Origin: Nemertoderma westbladi
Lineage: Eukaryota > Xenacoelomorpha > Nemertodermatida > Nemertodermatidae
Assembly (NCBI GenBank): GCA_032718475.1
Contig: JAUCBJ010002122.1
Location: 1 to 41,798 of the forward strand
Direction: 5' to 3'
Length of the DNA: 41,798 nt
Positions 6,531 through 19,846 of the stretch are shown here, one piece after another. Numbering within the stretch: position 1 is the first letter of the stretch; each line of letters begins with the position of its first letter. Under the pieces are notes generated by a model. It was not told the origin of the DNA and ran no database searches. It was given only the letters and a program-made list of their open reading frames with translations. The position numbers were made by a program, and so were the translations under genes.

Positions 6531-9500
6531 CTGGTTCTAACTGCTGTATGATGGAATCCACATAGGAAGGAGTACTGGTTCTAACTGCTGTATGATGGTC
6601 TCCATATAGGAGTACTGTTTCTAACTGCTGTATGATGGACTCCATATAGGAGTACTGGTTCTAACTGCTGTATGATGGACTCCATATAGGAGTACTGGTT
6701 CTAACTGCTGTATGATGGACTCCATATAGGAGTACTGGTTCTAACTGCTGTATGATGGAATCCATATAGGAAGGAGTACTGGTTCTAACTGCTGTATGAT
6801 GGACTCCATATAGGAGTACTGGTTCTAACTTCTGATCGATGGACTCCATATAGGAGTACTGGTTCTAACTGCTATATGATGGACTCCATATAGGAGTACT
6901 GGTTTTAACTGCTGTATGATGGACTCCATATAGGAGTACTGGTTCTAACTGCTGTATGATGGAATCCATATAGGAAGGAGTACTGGTTCTAACTGCTGTA
7001 TGATGGACTCCATATAGGAGTACTGGTTCTAACTGCTGTATGATGGAATCCATACAGGAAGGAGTACTGGTTCTAACTGCTGTATGATGGACTCCATATA
7101 GGAGTACTGGTTCTAACTTATGATTGATGGACTGACTCCATATAGGAGTACTGGTTCTAACTTCTGATTGCGGAGTACTGGTTCTAACAGCTGTATGATG
7201 GACTCCATATAGGAAGGAGTACTGGTTCTAACTGCTGTATGATGGACTCCATATAGGAGTACTGGTTCTAACTTATGATTGATGGACTGACTCCATTTAG
7301 GAGTACTGGTTCTAACTTCTGATTGATGCTCCATATAGGAGTACTGGTTCTAACTGCTGTATGATGGTCTCCATATAGGAGTACTGGTTCTAACAGCTGT
7401 ATGATGGACTCCATATAGGAGTACTGGTTCTAACTGATGTATGATGGACTCCATATAGGAGTACTGGTTCTAACTGCTGTATGATGGACTCCATATCGGA
7501 GTACTGGTTCTAACTGCTGTATGATGGACTCCATATAGGAGTACTGGTTCTAACAGCTGTATGATGGACTCCATATAGGAGTACTGGTTCTAACTGCTGT
7601 ATGATGGACTCCATATAGGAGTACTGGTTCTAACTGCTGTATGATGGACTCCATATCGGAGTACTGGTTCTAACTGCTGTATGATGGACTCCATATAGTA
7701 CTGGTTCTAACTGCTGTATGATGGACTCCATATAGGAGTACTGATTCTAACTGCTGTATGATGGACTCCATATAGGAGTTCTAACTGCTGTATGATGGAC
7801 TCCATATAGGAGTACTGGTTCTAACTTTTGTATGATGGACTCCATATAGGAGTACTGATTCTAACTGCTGTATGATGGACTCCATATAGGAGTACTGGTT
7901 CTAACTTCTGATTGATGGACTCCATATAGGAGTACTGGTTCTAACTTCTGATTGATGGACTCCATAAAGGAGTACTGGTTCTAACTGCTGATTGCGGAGT
8001 ACTGGTTCTAATTACTGTATGATGGACTCCATAAAGGAGTACTGGTTCTAACTTCTGATTGATAGACTCCATATAGGAGTACTGGTTCTAACTGCTACTG
8101 GAGTACTGGTTCTAACTTTTGATTGATGCTCCATATAGGAGTACTGGTTCCAACTGCTGTATGATGGTCTCCATATAGGAGTACTGGTTCTAACAGCTGT
8201 ATGATGGACTCCATATAGGAAGGAGTACTGGTTCTAACTGCTGTATGATGGACTCCATATAGGAGTACTGGTTCTAACTTATGATTGATGGACTGACTCC
8301 ATATAAGAGTACTGGTTCTAACTTCTGATTGATGCTCCATATAGGAGTACTGGTTCTAACTGCTGTATGATGGACTCCATATAGGAGTACTGGTTCTAAC
8401 TGCTGATTGATGAACTCCATATAGGAGTACTGATTCTAACTGCTGTATGATGGACTCCATATAGGAGTTCTAACTGCTGTATGATGGACTCCATATAGGA
8501 GTTCTAACTGCTGATTGATGAACTCCATATAGGAGTACTGATTCTAACTGCTGTATGATGGACTCCATATAGGAGTACTGGTTCTAACTGCTGCATGATG
8601 GACTCCATATAGGAGTACTGGTTCTAACTTATGATTGAAGGACTCCATAAAGGAGTACTGGTTCTAACTTCTGATTGATGGACTCCATATAGGAGTACTG
8701 GTTCTAACTGCTGTATGATGGTCTCCATATAGGAGTACTGTTTCTAACTGCTGTATGATGGACTCCATATAGGAGTACTGGTTCTAACTGCTGTATGATG
8801 GACTCCATATAGGAGTACTGGTTCTAACTGCTGTATGATGGAATCCACATAGGAAGGAGTACTGGTTCTAACTGCTGTATGATGGTCTCCATATAGGAGT
8901 ACTGTTTCTAACTGCTGTATGATGGACTCCATATAGGAGTACTGGTTCTAACTGCTGTATGATGGACTCCATATAGGAGTACTGGTTCTAACTGCTGTAT
9001 GATGGACTCCATATAGGAGTACTGGTTCTAACTGCTGTATGATGGAATCCATATAGGAAGGAGTACTGGTTCTAACTGCTGTATGATGGACTCCATATAG
9101 GAGTACTGGTTCTAACTTCTGATCGATGGACTCCATATAGGAGTACTGGTTCTAACTGCTATATGATGGACTCCATATAGGAGTACTGGTTTTAACTGCT
9201 GTATGATGGACTCCATATAGGAGTACTGGTTCTAACTGCTGTATGATGGAATCCATATAGGAAGGAGTACTGGTTCTAACTGCTGTATGATGGACTCCAT
9301 ATAGGAGTACTGGTTCTAACTGCTGTATGATGGAATCCATACAGGAAGGAGTACTGGTTCTAACTGCTGTATGATGGACTCCATATAGGAGTACTGGTTC
9401 TAACTTATGATTGATGGACTGACTCCATATAGGAGTACTGGTTCTAACTTCTGATTGCGGAGTACTGGTTCTAACAGCTGTATGATGGACTCCATATAGG

Positions 9501-10625
9501 AAGGAGTACTGGTTCTAACTGCTGTATGATGGACTCCATATAGGAGTACTGGTTCTAACTTATGATTGATGGACTGACTCCATTTAGGAGTACTGGTTCT
9601 AACTTCTGATTGATGCTCCATATAGGAGTACTGGTTCTAACTGCTGTATGATGGTCTCCATATAGGAGTACTGGTTCTAACAGCTGTATGATGGACTCCA
9701 TATAGGAGTACTGGTTCTAACTGCTGTATGATGGACTCCATATAGGAGTACTGGTTCTAACTGCTGTATGATGGACTCCATATCGGAGTACTGGTTCTAA
9801 CTGCTGTATGATGGACTCCATATAGGAGTACTGGTTCTAACAGCTGTATGATGGACTCCATATAGGAGTACTGGTTCTAACTGCTGTATGATGGACTCCA
9901 TATAGGAGTACTGGTTCTAACTGCTGTATGATGGACTCCATATCGGAGTACTGGTTCTAACTGCTGTATGATGGACTCCATATAGTACTGGTTCTAACTG
10001 CTGTATGATGGACTCCATATAGGAGTACTGATTCTAACTGCTGTATGATGGACTCCATATAGGAGTTCTAACTGCTGTATGATGGACTCCATATAGGAGT
10101 ACTGGTTCTAACTTTTGTATGATGGACTCCATATAGGAGTACTGATTCTAACTGCTGTATGATGGACTCCATATAGGAGTACTGGTTCTAACTTCTGATT
10201 GATGGACTCCATATAGGAGTACTGGTTCTAACTTCTGATTGATGGACTCCATAAAGGAGTACTGGTTCTAACTGCTGATTGCGGAGTACTGGTTCTAATT
10301 ACTGTATGATGGACTCCATAAAGGAGTACTGGTTCTAACTTCTGATTGATAGACTCCATATAGGAGTACTGGTTCTAACTGCTACTGGAGTACTGGTTCT
10401 AACTTTTGATTGATGCTCCATATAGGAGTACTGGTTCCAACTGCTGTATGATGGTCTCCATATAGGAGTACTGGTTCTAACAGCTGTATGATGGACTCCA
10501 TATAGGAAGGAGTACTGGTTCTAACTGCTGTATGATGGACTCCATATAGGAGTACTGGTTCTAACTTATGATTGATGGACTGACTCCATATAAGAGTACT
10601 GGTTCTAACTTCTGATTGATGCTCC
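6525..10625 (+). repeat. 2,287-bp-offset duplication at the left edge of the satellite
   Basis: The sequence from 6525 is repeated from 8812, for about 1.8 kb before the two diverge near 10626. Shared rare variants include GAATCCACATAGG (6550 and 8837 region), CATACAGG (7051 and 9338 region), the 36-bp monomer (7692 and 9979 region), the 27-bp monomer and the 24-bp monomer (8094 and 10381). The copies are almost identical; one visible difference is TAACTGATG near 7435 against TAACTGCTG. A third, rearranged version of the start (GAATCCACATAGG, then ACTGTTTC) is at about 12345, with two monomers fewer. Confidence 0.92.
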
Positions 10626-11515
10626 ATATAGGAGTACTGGTTCTAACAGCTGTATGATGGACTCCATATCGGAGTACTGGTTCTAACTGCTGTATGATGG
10701 ACTCCATATAGGAGTACTGGTTCTAACAGCTGTATGATGGACTCCATATAGGAGTACTGGTTCTAACTGCTGTATGATGGACTCCATATAGGAGTACTGG
10801 TTCTAACTGCTGTATGATGGACTCCATATCGGAGTACTGGTTCTAACTGCTGTATGATGGACTCCATATAGTACTGGTTCTAACTGCTGTATGATGGACT
10901 CCATATAGGAGTACTGATTCTAACTGCTGTATGATGGACTCCATATAGGAGTTCTAACTGCTGTATGATGGACTCCATATAGGAGTACTGGTTCTAACTT
11001 TTGTATGATGGACTCCATATAGGAGTACTGATTCTAACTGCTGTATGATGGACTCCATATAGGAGTACTGGTTCTAACTTCTGATTGATGGACTCCATAT
11101 AGGAGTACTGGTTCTAACTTCTGATTGATGGACTCCATAAAGGAGTACTGGTTCTAACTGCTGATTGCGGAGTACTGGTTCTAATTACTGTATGATGGAC
11201 TCCATAAAGGAGTACTGGTTCTAACTTCTGATTGATAGACTCCATATAGGAGTACTGGTTCTAACTGCTACTGGAGTACTGGTTCTAACTTCTGATTGAT
11301 GCTCCATATAGGAGTACTGGTTCCAACTGCTGTATGATGGTCTCCATATAGGAGTACTGGTTCTAACAGCTGTATGATGGACTCCATATAGGAAGGAGTA
11401 CTGGTTCTAACTGCTGTATGATGGACTCCATATAGGAGTACTGGTTCTAACTTATGATTGATGGACTGACTCCATATAGGAGTACTGGTTCTAACTTCTG
11501 ATTGATGCTCCATAT
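9744..11515 (+). repeat. 886-bp tandem duplication within the satellite
   Basis: About 9744-10629 is repeated as 10630-11515. The 36-bp monomer (9979 to 10865), the 24-bp monomer (10381 to 11267) and the ATATCGG variants all recur at exactly 886-bp offset. Visible differences are AACTTTTGATT against AACTTCTGATT near 10402 and 11288, and ATATAAGAG against ATATAGGAG near 10591 and 11477. The junction monomer near 10630-10669 combines TAACAGCTG with ATATCGG, as expected of an unequal exchange between neighbouring monomers. Confidence 0.9.
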
Positions 11516-12000
11516 AGGAGTACTGGTTCTAACTGCTGTATGATGGTCTCCATATAGGAGTACCGGTTCTAACAGCTGTATGATGGACTCCATATAGGAG
11601 TACTGGTTCTAACTGCTGATTGATGAACTCCATATAGGAGTACTGATTCTAACTGCTGTATGATGGACTCCATATAGGAGTACTGGTTCTAACTGCTGTA
11701 TGATGGACTCCATATAGGAGTACTGGTTCTAACTGCTGTATGATGGACTCCATATAGGAGTACTGGTTCTAACTGCTGATTGATGAACTCCATATAGGAG
11801 TACTGATTCTAACTGCTGTATGATGGACTCCATATAGGAGTTCTAACTGCTGTATGATGGACTCCATATAGGAGTTCTAACTGCTGATTGATGAACTCCA
11901 TATAGGAGTACTGATTCTAACTGCTGTATGATGGACTCCATATAGGAGTACTGGTTCTAACTGCTGTATGATGGACTCCATATAGGAGTACTGGTTCTAA

Positions 12001-12260
12001 CTGCTGCATGATGGACTCCATATAGGAGTACTGGTTCTAACTTATGATTGAAGGACTCCATAAAGGAGTACTGGTTCTAACTTCTGATTGATGGACTCCA
12101 TATAGGAGTACTGGTTCTAACTGCTGTATGATGGACTCCATATAGGAGTACTGGTTCTAACTTATGATTGAAGGACTCCATAAAGGAGTACTGGTTCTAA
12201 CTTCTGATTGATGGACTCCATATAGGAGTACTGGTTCTAACTGCTGTATGATGGTCTCCA
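12001..12260 (+). repeat. 120-bp (three-monomer) tandem duplication
   Basis: A three-monomer block holding TAACTTATGATTGAAGG, ATAAAGGAG and TAACTTCTGATTG is present twice in a row at 120-bp offset, ending near 12120 and 12240. The two copies look identical over the stretches 12061-12120 and 12181-12240. Confidence 0.9.
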
Positions 12261-12840
12261 TATAGGAGTACTGTTTCTAACTGCTGTATGATGGACTCCA
12301 TATAGGAGTACTGGTTCTAACTGCTGTATGATGGACTCCATATAGGAGTACTGGTTCTAACTGCTGTATGATGGAATCCACATAGGAAGGAGTACTGGTT
12401 CTAACTGCTGTATGATGGTCTCCATATAGGAGTACTGTTTCTAACTGCTGTATGATGGACTCCATATAGGAGTACTGGTTCTAACTGCTGTATGATGGAA
12501 TCCATATAGGAAGGAGTACTGGTTCTAACTGCTGTATGATGGACTCCATATAGGAGTACTGGTTTTAACTGCTGTATGATGGACTCCATATAGGAGTACT
12601 GGTTCTAACTGCTGTATGATGGAATCCATATAGGAAGGAGTACTGGTTCTAACTGCTGTATGATGGACTCCATATAGGAGTACTGGTTCTAACTTATGAT
12701 TGATGGACTGACTCCATATAGGAGTACTGGTTCTAACTTCTGATTGCGGAGTACTGGTTCTAACAGCTGTATGATGGACTCCATATAGGAAGGAGTACTG
12801 GTTCTAACTGCTGTATGATGGACTCCATATAGGAGTACTG

Positions 12841-13080
12841 GTTCTAACTTCTGATCGATGGACTCCATATAGAAGTACTGGTTCTAACTGCTATATGATG
12901 GACTCCATATAGGAGTACTGGTTTTAACTGCTGTATGATGGACTCCATATAGGAGTACTGGTTCTAACTTCTGATCGATGGACTCCATATAGAAGTACTG
13001 GTTCTAACTGCTATATGATGGACTCCATATAGGAGTACTGGTTTTAACTGCTGTATGATGGACTCCATATAGGAGTACTG
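12841..13080 (+). repeat. 120-bp (three-monomer) perfect tandem duplication
   Basis: 12841-12960 and 12961-13080 are identical by eye. The block holds TGATCGATGG, the rare ATATAGAAGTACTGG, TGCTATATGATGG and GGTTTTAAC. The shared rare AGAAG change shows that the duplication came after that mutation. Confidence 0.93.
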
Positions 13081-16000
13081 GTTCTAACTGCTGTATGATG
13101 GAATCCATATAGGAAGGAGTACTGGTTCTAACTGCTGTATGATGGACTCCATATAGGAGTACTGGTTCTAACTTATGATTGATGGACTGACTCCATATAG
13201 GAGTACTGGTTCTAACTTCTGATTGCGGAGTACTGGTTCTAACAGCTGTATGATGGACTCCATATAGGAAGGAGTACTGGTTCTAACTGCTGTATGATGG
13301 ACTCCATATAGGAGTACTGGTTCTAACTTATGATTGATGGACTGACTCCATATAGGAGTACTGGTTCTAACTTCTGATTGCGGAGTACTGGTTCTAACAG
13401 CTGTATGATGGACTCCATATAGGAAGGAGTACTGGTTCTAACTGCTGTATGATGGACTCCATATAGGAGTACTGGTTCTAACTTATGATTGATGGACTGA
13501 CTCCATTTAGGAGTACTGGTTCTAACTTCTGATTGATGCTCCATATAGGAGTACTGGTTCTAACTGCTGTATGATGGTCTCCATATAGGAGTACTGGTTC
13601 TAACAGCTGTATGATGGACTCCATATAGGAGTACTGGTTCTAACTGCTGTATGATGGACTCCATATAGGAGTACTGGTTCTAACTGCTGTATGATGGACT
13701 CCATATCGGAGTACTGGTTCTAACTGCTGTATGATTGACTCCATATAGGAGTACTGGTTCTAACAGCTGTATGATGGACTCCATATAGGAGTACTGGTTC
13801 TAACTGCTGTATGATGGACTCCATATAGGAGTACTGGTTCTAACTGCTGTATGATGGACTCCATATCGGAGTACTGGTTCTAACTGCTGTATGATGGACT
13901 CCATATAGTACTGGTTCTAACTGCTGTATGATGGACTCCATATAGGAGTACTGATTCTAACTGCTGTATGATGGACTCCATATAGGAGTTCTAACTGCTG
14001 TATGATGGACTCCATATAGGAGTACTGGTTCTAACTTTTGTATGATGGACTCCATATAGGAGTACTGATTCTAACTGCTGTATGATGGACTCCATATAGG
14101 AGTACTGGTTCTAACTTCTGATTGATGGACTCCATATAGGAGTACTGGTTCTAACTTCTGATTGATGGACTCCATAAAGGAGTACTGGTTCTAACTGCTG
14201 ATTGCGGAGTATTGGTTCTAATTACTGTATGATGGACTCCATAAAGGAGTACTGGTTCTAACTTCTGATTGATAGACTCCATATAGGAGTACTGGTTCTA
14301 ACTGCTACTGGAGTACTGGTTCTAACTTCTGATTGATGCTCCATATAGGAGTACTGGTTCCAACTGCTGTATGATGGTCTCCATATAGGAGTACTGGTTC
14401 TAACAGCTGTATGATGGACTCCATATAGGAAGGAGTACTGGTTCTAACTGCTGTATGATGGACTCCATATAGGAGTACTGGTTCTAACTTATGATTGATG
14501 GACTGACTCCATATAAGAGTACTGGTTCTAACTTCTGATTGATGCTCCATATAGGAGTACTGGTTCTAACTGCTGTATGATGGTCTCCATATAGGAGTAC
14601 TGGTTCTAACAGCTGTATGATGGACTCCATATAGGAGTACTGGTTCTAACTGCTGATTGATGAACTCCATATAGGAGTACTGATTCTAACTGCTGTATGA
14701 TGGACTCCATATAGGAGTACTGGTTCTAACTGCTGTATGATGGACTCCATATAGGAGTACTGGTTCTAACTGCTGTATGATGGACTCCATATAGGAGTAC
14801 TGGTTCTAACTGCTGATTGATGAACTCCATATAGGAGTACTGATTCTAACTGCTGTATGATGGACTCCATATAGGAGTTCTAACTGCTGTATGATGGACT
14901 CCATATAGGAGTTCTAACTGCTGATTGATGAACTCCATATAGGAGTACTGATTCTAACTGCTGTATGATGGAATCCATATAGGAGTACTGGTTCTAACTG
15001 CTGTATGATGGACTCCATATAGGAGTACTGGTTCTAACTGCTGCATGATGGACTCCATATAGGAGTACTGGTTCTAACTGCTGTATGATGGACTCCATAT
15101 AGGAGTACTGATTCTAACTGCTGTATGATGGACTCCATATAGGAGTTCTAACTGCTGTATGATGGACTCCATATAGGAGTACTGGTTCTAACTTTTGTAT
15201 GATGGACTTCATATAGGAGTACTGATTCTAACTGCTGTATGATGGACTCCATATAGGAGTACTGGTTCTAACTTCTGATTGATGGACTCCATATAGGAGT
15301 ACTGGTTCTAACTTCTGATTGATGGACTCCATATAGGAGTACTGGTTCTAACTGCTGTATGATGGACTCCATATAGGAGTACTGGTTCTAACTGCTGTAT
15401 GATGGACTCCATATAGGAGTACTGGTTCTAACTGCTGTATGATGGAATCCTTATAGGAGTACTGGTTCCTGGTTCTATCTGCTGATTGATGCTCCATATA
15501 GGAGTACTGGTTCTAACTGCTGTATGATGGTCTCCATATAGGAGTACTGGTTCTAACTGCTGTATGATGGAATCCATATAGGAAGGAGTACTGGTTCTAA
15601 CTGCTGTATGATGGACTCCATATAGGAGTACTGGTTCTAACTTATGATTGATGACGGACTCCATATAGGAGTACTGGTTCTAAATTCTGATTGATGGACT
15701 CCATATAGGAGTACTGGTTCTAACTGCTGTATGATGGTCTCCATATAGGAGTACTGGTTCTAACTGCTGTATGATGGACTCCATATAGGAGTACTGGTTC
15801 TAACTGCTGTATGATGGAATCCATATAGGAAGGAGTACTGGTTCTAACTGCTGTATGATGGTCTCCATATAGGAGTACTGGTTCTAACTGCTGTATGATG
15901 GACTCCATATAGGAGTACTGGTTCTAACTGCTGTATGATGGAATCCATATAGGAAGGAGTACTGGTTCTAACTGCTGTATGATGGACTCCATATAGGAGT

Positions 16001-16247
16001 ACTGGTTCTAACTGCTGTATGATGGACTCCATATAGGAGTACTGGTTCTAACTGCTGTATGATGGACTCCATATAGGAGTACTGGTTCTAACTTCTGATT
16101 GATGGACTCCATATAGGAGTACTGGTTCTAACTGCTGTATGATGGACTCCATATAGGAGTACTGGTTCTAACTGCTGTATGATGGACTCCATATAGGAGT
16201 ACTGGTTCTAACTTCTGATCGATGGACTCCATATAGGAGTACTAGTT

Positions 16248-17952
16248 CTAACTGCTGTATGACGGACTCCATATAGGAGTACTGGTTCTAACTGCTGTAT
16301 GATGGACTCCATATAGGAGTACTGGTTCTAACTGCTGTATGATGGAATCCATATAGGAAGGAGTACTGGTTCTAACTGCTGTATGATGGACTCCATATAG
16401 GAGTACTGGTTCTAACTTATGATTGATGGACTGACTCCATATAGGAGTACTGGTTCTAACTTCTGATTGCGGAGTACTGGTTCTAACTGCTGTATGATGG
16501 ACTCCATATAGGAGTACTGGTTCTAACTTCTGATCGATGGACTCCATATAGGAGTACTGGTTCTAACTGCTATAATATGATGGACTCCATATAGGAGTAC
16601 TTGTTTTAACTGCTGTATGATGGACTCCATATAGGAGTACTGGTTCTAACTGCTGTATGATGGAATCCATATAGGAAGGAGTACTGGTTCTAACTGCTGT
16701 ATGATGGACTCCATATAGGAGTACTGGTTCTAACTTATGATTGATGGACTGACTCCATATAGGAGTACTGGTTCTAACTTCTGATTGCGGAGTACTGGTT
16801 CTAACTGCTGTATGATGGACTCCATATAGGAGTACTGGTTCTAACTTCTGATCGATGGACTCCATATAGGAGTACTGGTTCTAACTGCTATATGATGGAC
16901 TCCATATAGGAGTACTGGTTTTAACTGCTGTATGATGGACTCCATATAGGAGTACTGGTTCTAACTGCTGTATGATGGACTCCATATAGGAAGGAGTACT
17001 GGTTCTAACTGCTGTATGATGGACTCCATATAGGAGTACTGGTTCTAACTTATGATTGATGGACTGACTCCATTTAGGAGTACTGGTTCTAACTTCTGAT
17101 TGATGCTCCATATAGGAGTACTGGTTCTAACTGCTGTATGATGGACTCCATATAGGAGTACTGGTTCTAACTGCTGTATGATGGACTCCATATAGGAGTA
17201 CTGGTTCTAACTGCTGTATGATGGACTCCATATAGGAGTACTGGTTCTAACTTCTGATTGATGGACTCCATATAGGAGTACTGGTTCTAACTGATGTATG
17301 ATGGACTCCATATAGGAGTACTGGTTCTAACTGCTGTATGATGGACTCCATATAGGAGTACTGGTTCTAACTTCTGATCGATGGACTCCATATAGGAGTA
17401 CTGGTTCTAACTGCTGTATGACGGACTCCATATAGGAGTACTGGTTTTAACTGCTGTATGATGGACTCCATATAGGAGTACTGGTTCTAACTGCTGTATG
17501 ATGGAATCCATATAGGAAGGAGTACTGGTTCTAACTGCTGTATGATGGACTCCATATAGGAGTACTGGTTCTAACTTATGATTGATGGACTGCCTCCATA
17601 TAGGAGTACTGGTTCTAACTTCTGATTGCGGAGTACTGGTTCTAACTGCTGTATGATGGACTCCATATAGGAGTACTGGTTCTAACTTCTGATCGATGGA
17701 CTCCATATAGGAGTACTGGTTCTAACTGCTATATGATGGACTCCATATAGGAGTACTGGTTTTAACTGCTGTATGATGGACTCCATATAGGAGTACTGGT
17801 TCTAACTGCTGTATGATGGAATCCATATAGGAAGGAGTACTGGTTCTAACTGCTGTATGATGGACTCCATATAGGAGTACTGGTTCTAACTTATGATTGA
17901 TGGACTGACTCCATTTAGGAGTACTGGTTCTAACTTCTGATTGATGCTCCAT
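16248..17952 (+). repeat. Block of about 315 bp in four local copies
   Basis: A block marked by GACTGACTCC, GATTGCGGAG, GATCGATGG and TGCTATATG is repeated at about 315-bp offset (16248 and 16563). The pair form recurs at 17407 and 17722, and the block appears again at about 21081. The offset from 16563 to 16881 is 318 because the monomer near 16570 has a 3-bp insertion (TGCTATAATATG). The unit is 7-8 monomers long and is distinct from the 3.3-kb unit further right. Confidence 0.85.
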
Positions 17953-18990
17953 ATAGGAGTACTGGTTCTAACTGCTGTATGATGGTCTCCATATAGGAGT
18001 ACTGGTTCTAACAGCTGTATGATGGACTCCATATAGGAGTACTGGTTCTAACTGCTGTATGATGGACTCCATATAGGAGTACTGGTTCTAACTGCTGTAT
18101 GATGGACTCCATATCGGAGTACTGGTTCTAACTGCTGTATGATGGACTCCATATAGGAGTACTGGTTCTAACAGCTGTATGATGGACTCCATATAGGAGT
18201 ACTGGTTCTAACTGCTGTATGATGGACTCCATATAGGAGTACTGGTTCTAACTGCTGTATGATGGACTCCATATCGGAGTACTGGTTCTAACTGCTGTAT
18301 GATGGACTCCATATAGTACTGGTTCTAACTGCTGTATGATGGACTCCATATAGGAGTACTGATTCTAACTGCTGTATGATGGACTCCATATAGGAGTTCT
18401 AACTGCTGTATGATGGACTCCATATAGGAGTACTGGTTCTAACTTTTGTATGATGGACTCCATATAGGAGTACTGATTCTAACTGCTGTATGATGGACTC
18501 CATATAGGAGTACTGGTTCTAACTTCTGATTGATGGACTCCATATAGGAGTACTGGTTCTAACTTCTGATTGATGGACTCCATAAAGGAGTACTGGTTCT
18601 AACTGCTGATTGCGGAGTACTGGTTCTAATTACTGTATGATGGACTCCATAAAGGAGTACTGGTTCTAACTTCTGATTGATAGACTCCATATAGGAGTAC
18701 TGGTTCTAACTGCTACTGGAGTACTGGTTCTAACTTCTGATTGATGCTCCATATAGGAGTACTGGTTCCAACTGCTGTATGATGGTCTCCATATAGGAGT
18801 ACTGGTTCTAACAGCTGTATGATGGACTCCATATAGGAAGGAGTACTGGTTCTAACTGCTGTATGATGGACTCCATATAGGAGTACTGGTTCTAACTTAT
18901 GATTGATGGACTGACTCCATATAAGAGTACTGGTTCTAACTTCTGATTGATGCTCCATATAGGAGTACTGGTTCTAACTGCTGTATGATG

Positions 18991-19846
18991 GTCTCCATAT
19001 AGGAGTACTGGTTCTAACAGCTGTATGATGGACTCCATATAGGAGTACTGGTTCTAACTGCTGATTGATGAACTCCATATAGGAGTACTGATTCTAACTG
19101 CTGTATGATGGACTCCATATAGGAGTACTGGTTCTAACTGCTGTATGATGGACTCCATATAGGAGTACTGGTTCTAACTGCTGTATGATGGACTCCATAT
19201 AGGAGTACTGGTTCTAACTGCTGATTGATGAACTCCATATAGGAGTACTGATTCTAACTGCTGTATGATGGACTCCATATAGGAGTTCTAACTGCTGTAT
19301 GATGGACTCCATATAGGAGTTCTAACTGCTGATTGATGAACTCCATATAGGAGTACTGATTCTAACTGCTGTATGATGGACTCCATATAGGAGTACTGGT
19401 TCTAACTGCTGTATGATGGTCTCCATATAGGAGTACTGGTTCTAACAGCTGTATGATGGACTCCATATAGGAGTACTGGTTCTAACTGCTGATTGATGAA
19501 CTCCATATAGGAGTACTGATTCTAACTGCTGTATGATGGACTCCATATAGGAGTACTGGTTCTAACTGCTGTATGATGGACTCCATATAGGAGTACTGGT
19601 TCTAACTGCTGTATGATGGACTCCATATAGGAGTACTGGTTCTAACTGCTGATTGATGAACTCCATATAGGAGTACTGATTCTAACTGCTGTATGATGGA
19701 CTCCATATAGGAGTTCTAACTGCTGTATGATGGACTCCATATAGGAGTTCTAACTGCTGATTGATGAACTCCATATAGGAGTACTGATTCTAACTGCTGT
19801 ATGATGGACTCCATATAGGAGTACTGGTTCTAACTGCTGTATGATG
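18991..19846 (+). repeat. 428-bp tandem duplication
   Basis: The segment starting at the GTCTCC variant at 18991 is repeated from 19419. Shared markers in order are GTCTCC, TAACAGCTG, TGATTGATGAACTCC, ACTGATTC and two adjacent 34-bp monomers (GGAGTTCTAAC). This is a local addition to the larger pattern, because the equivalent region in the other higher-order copies has the block once. Confidence 0.88.
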
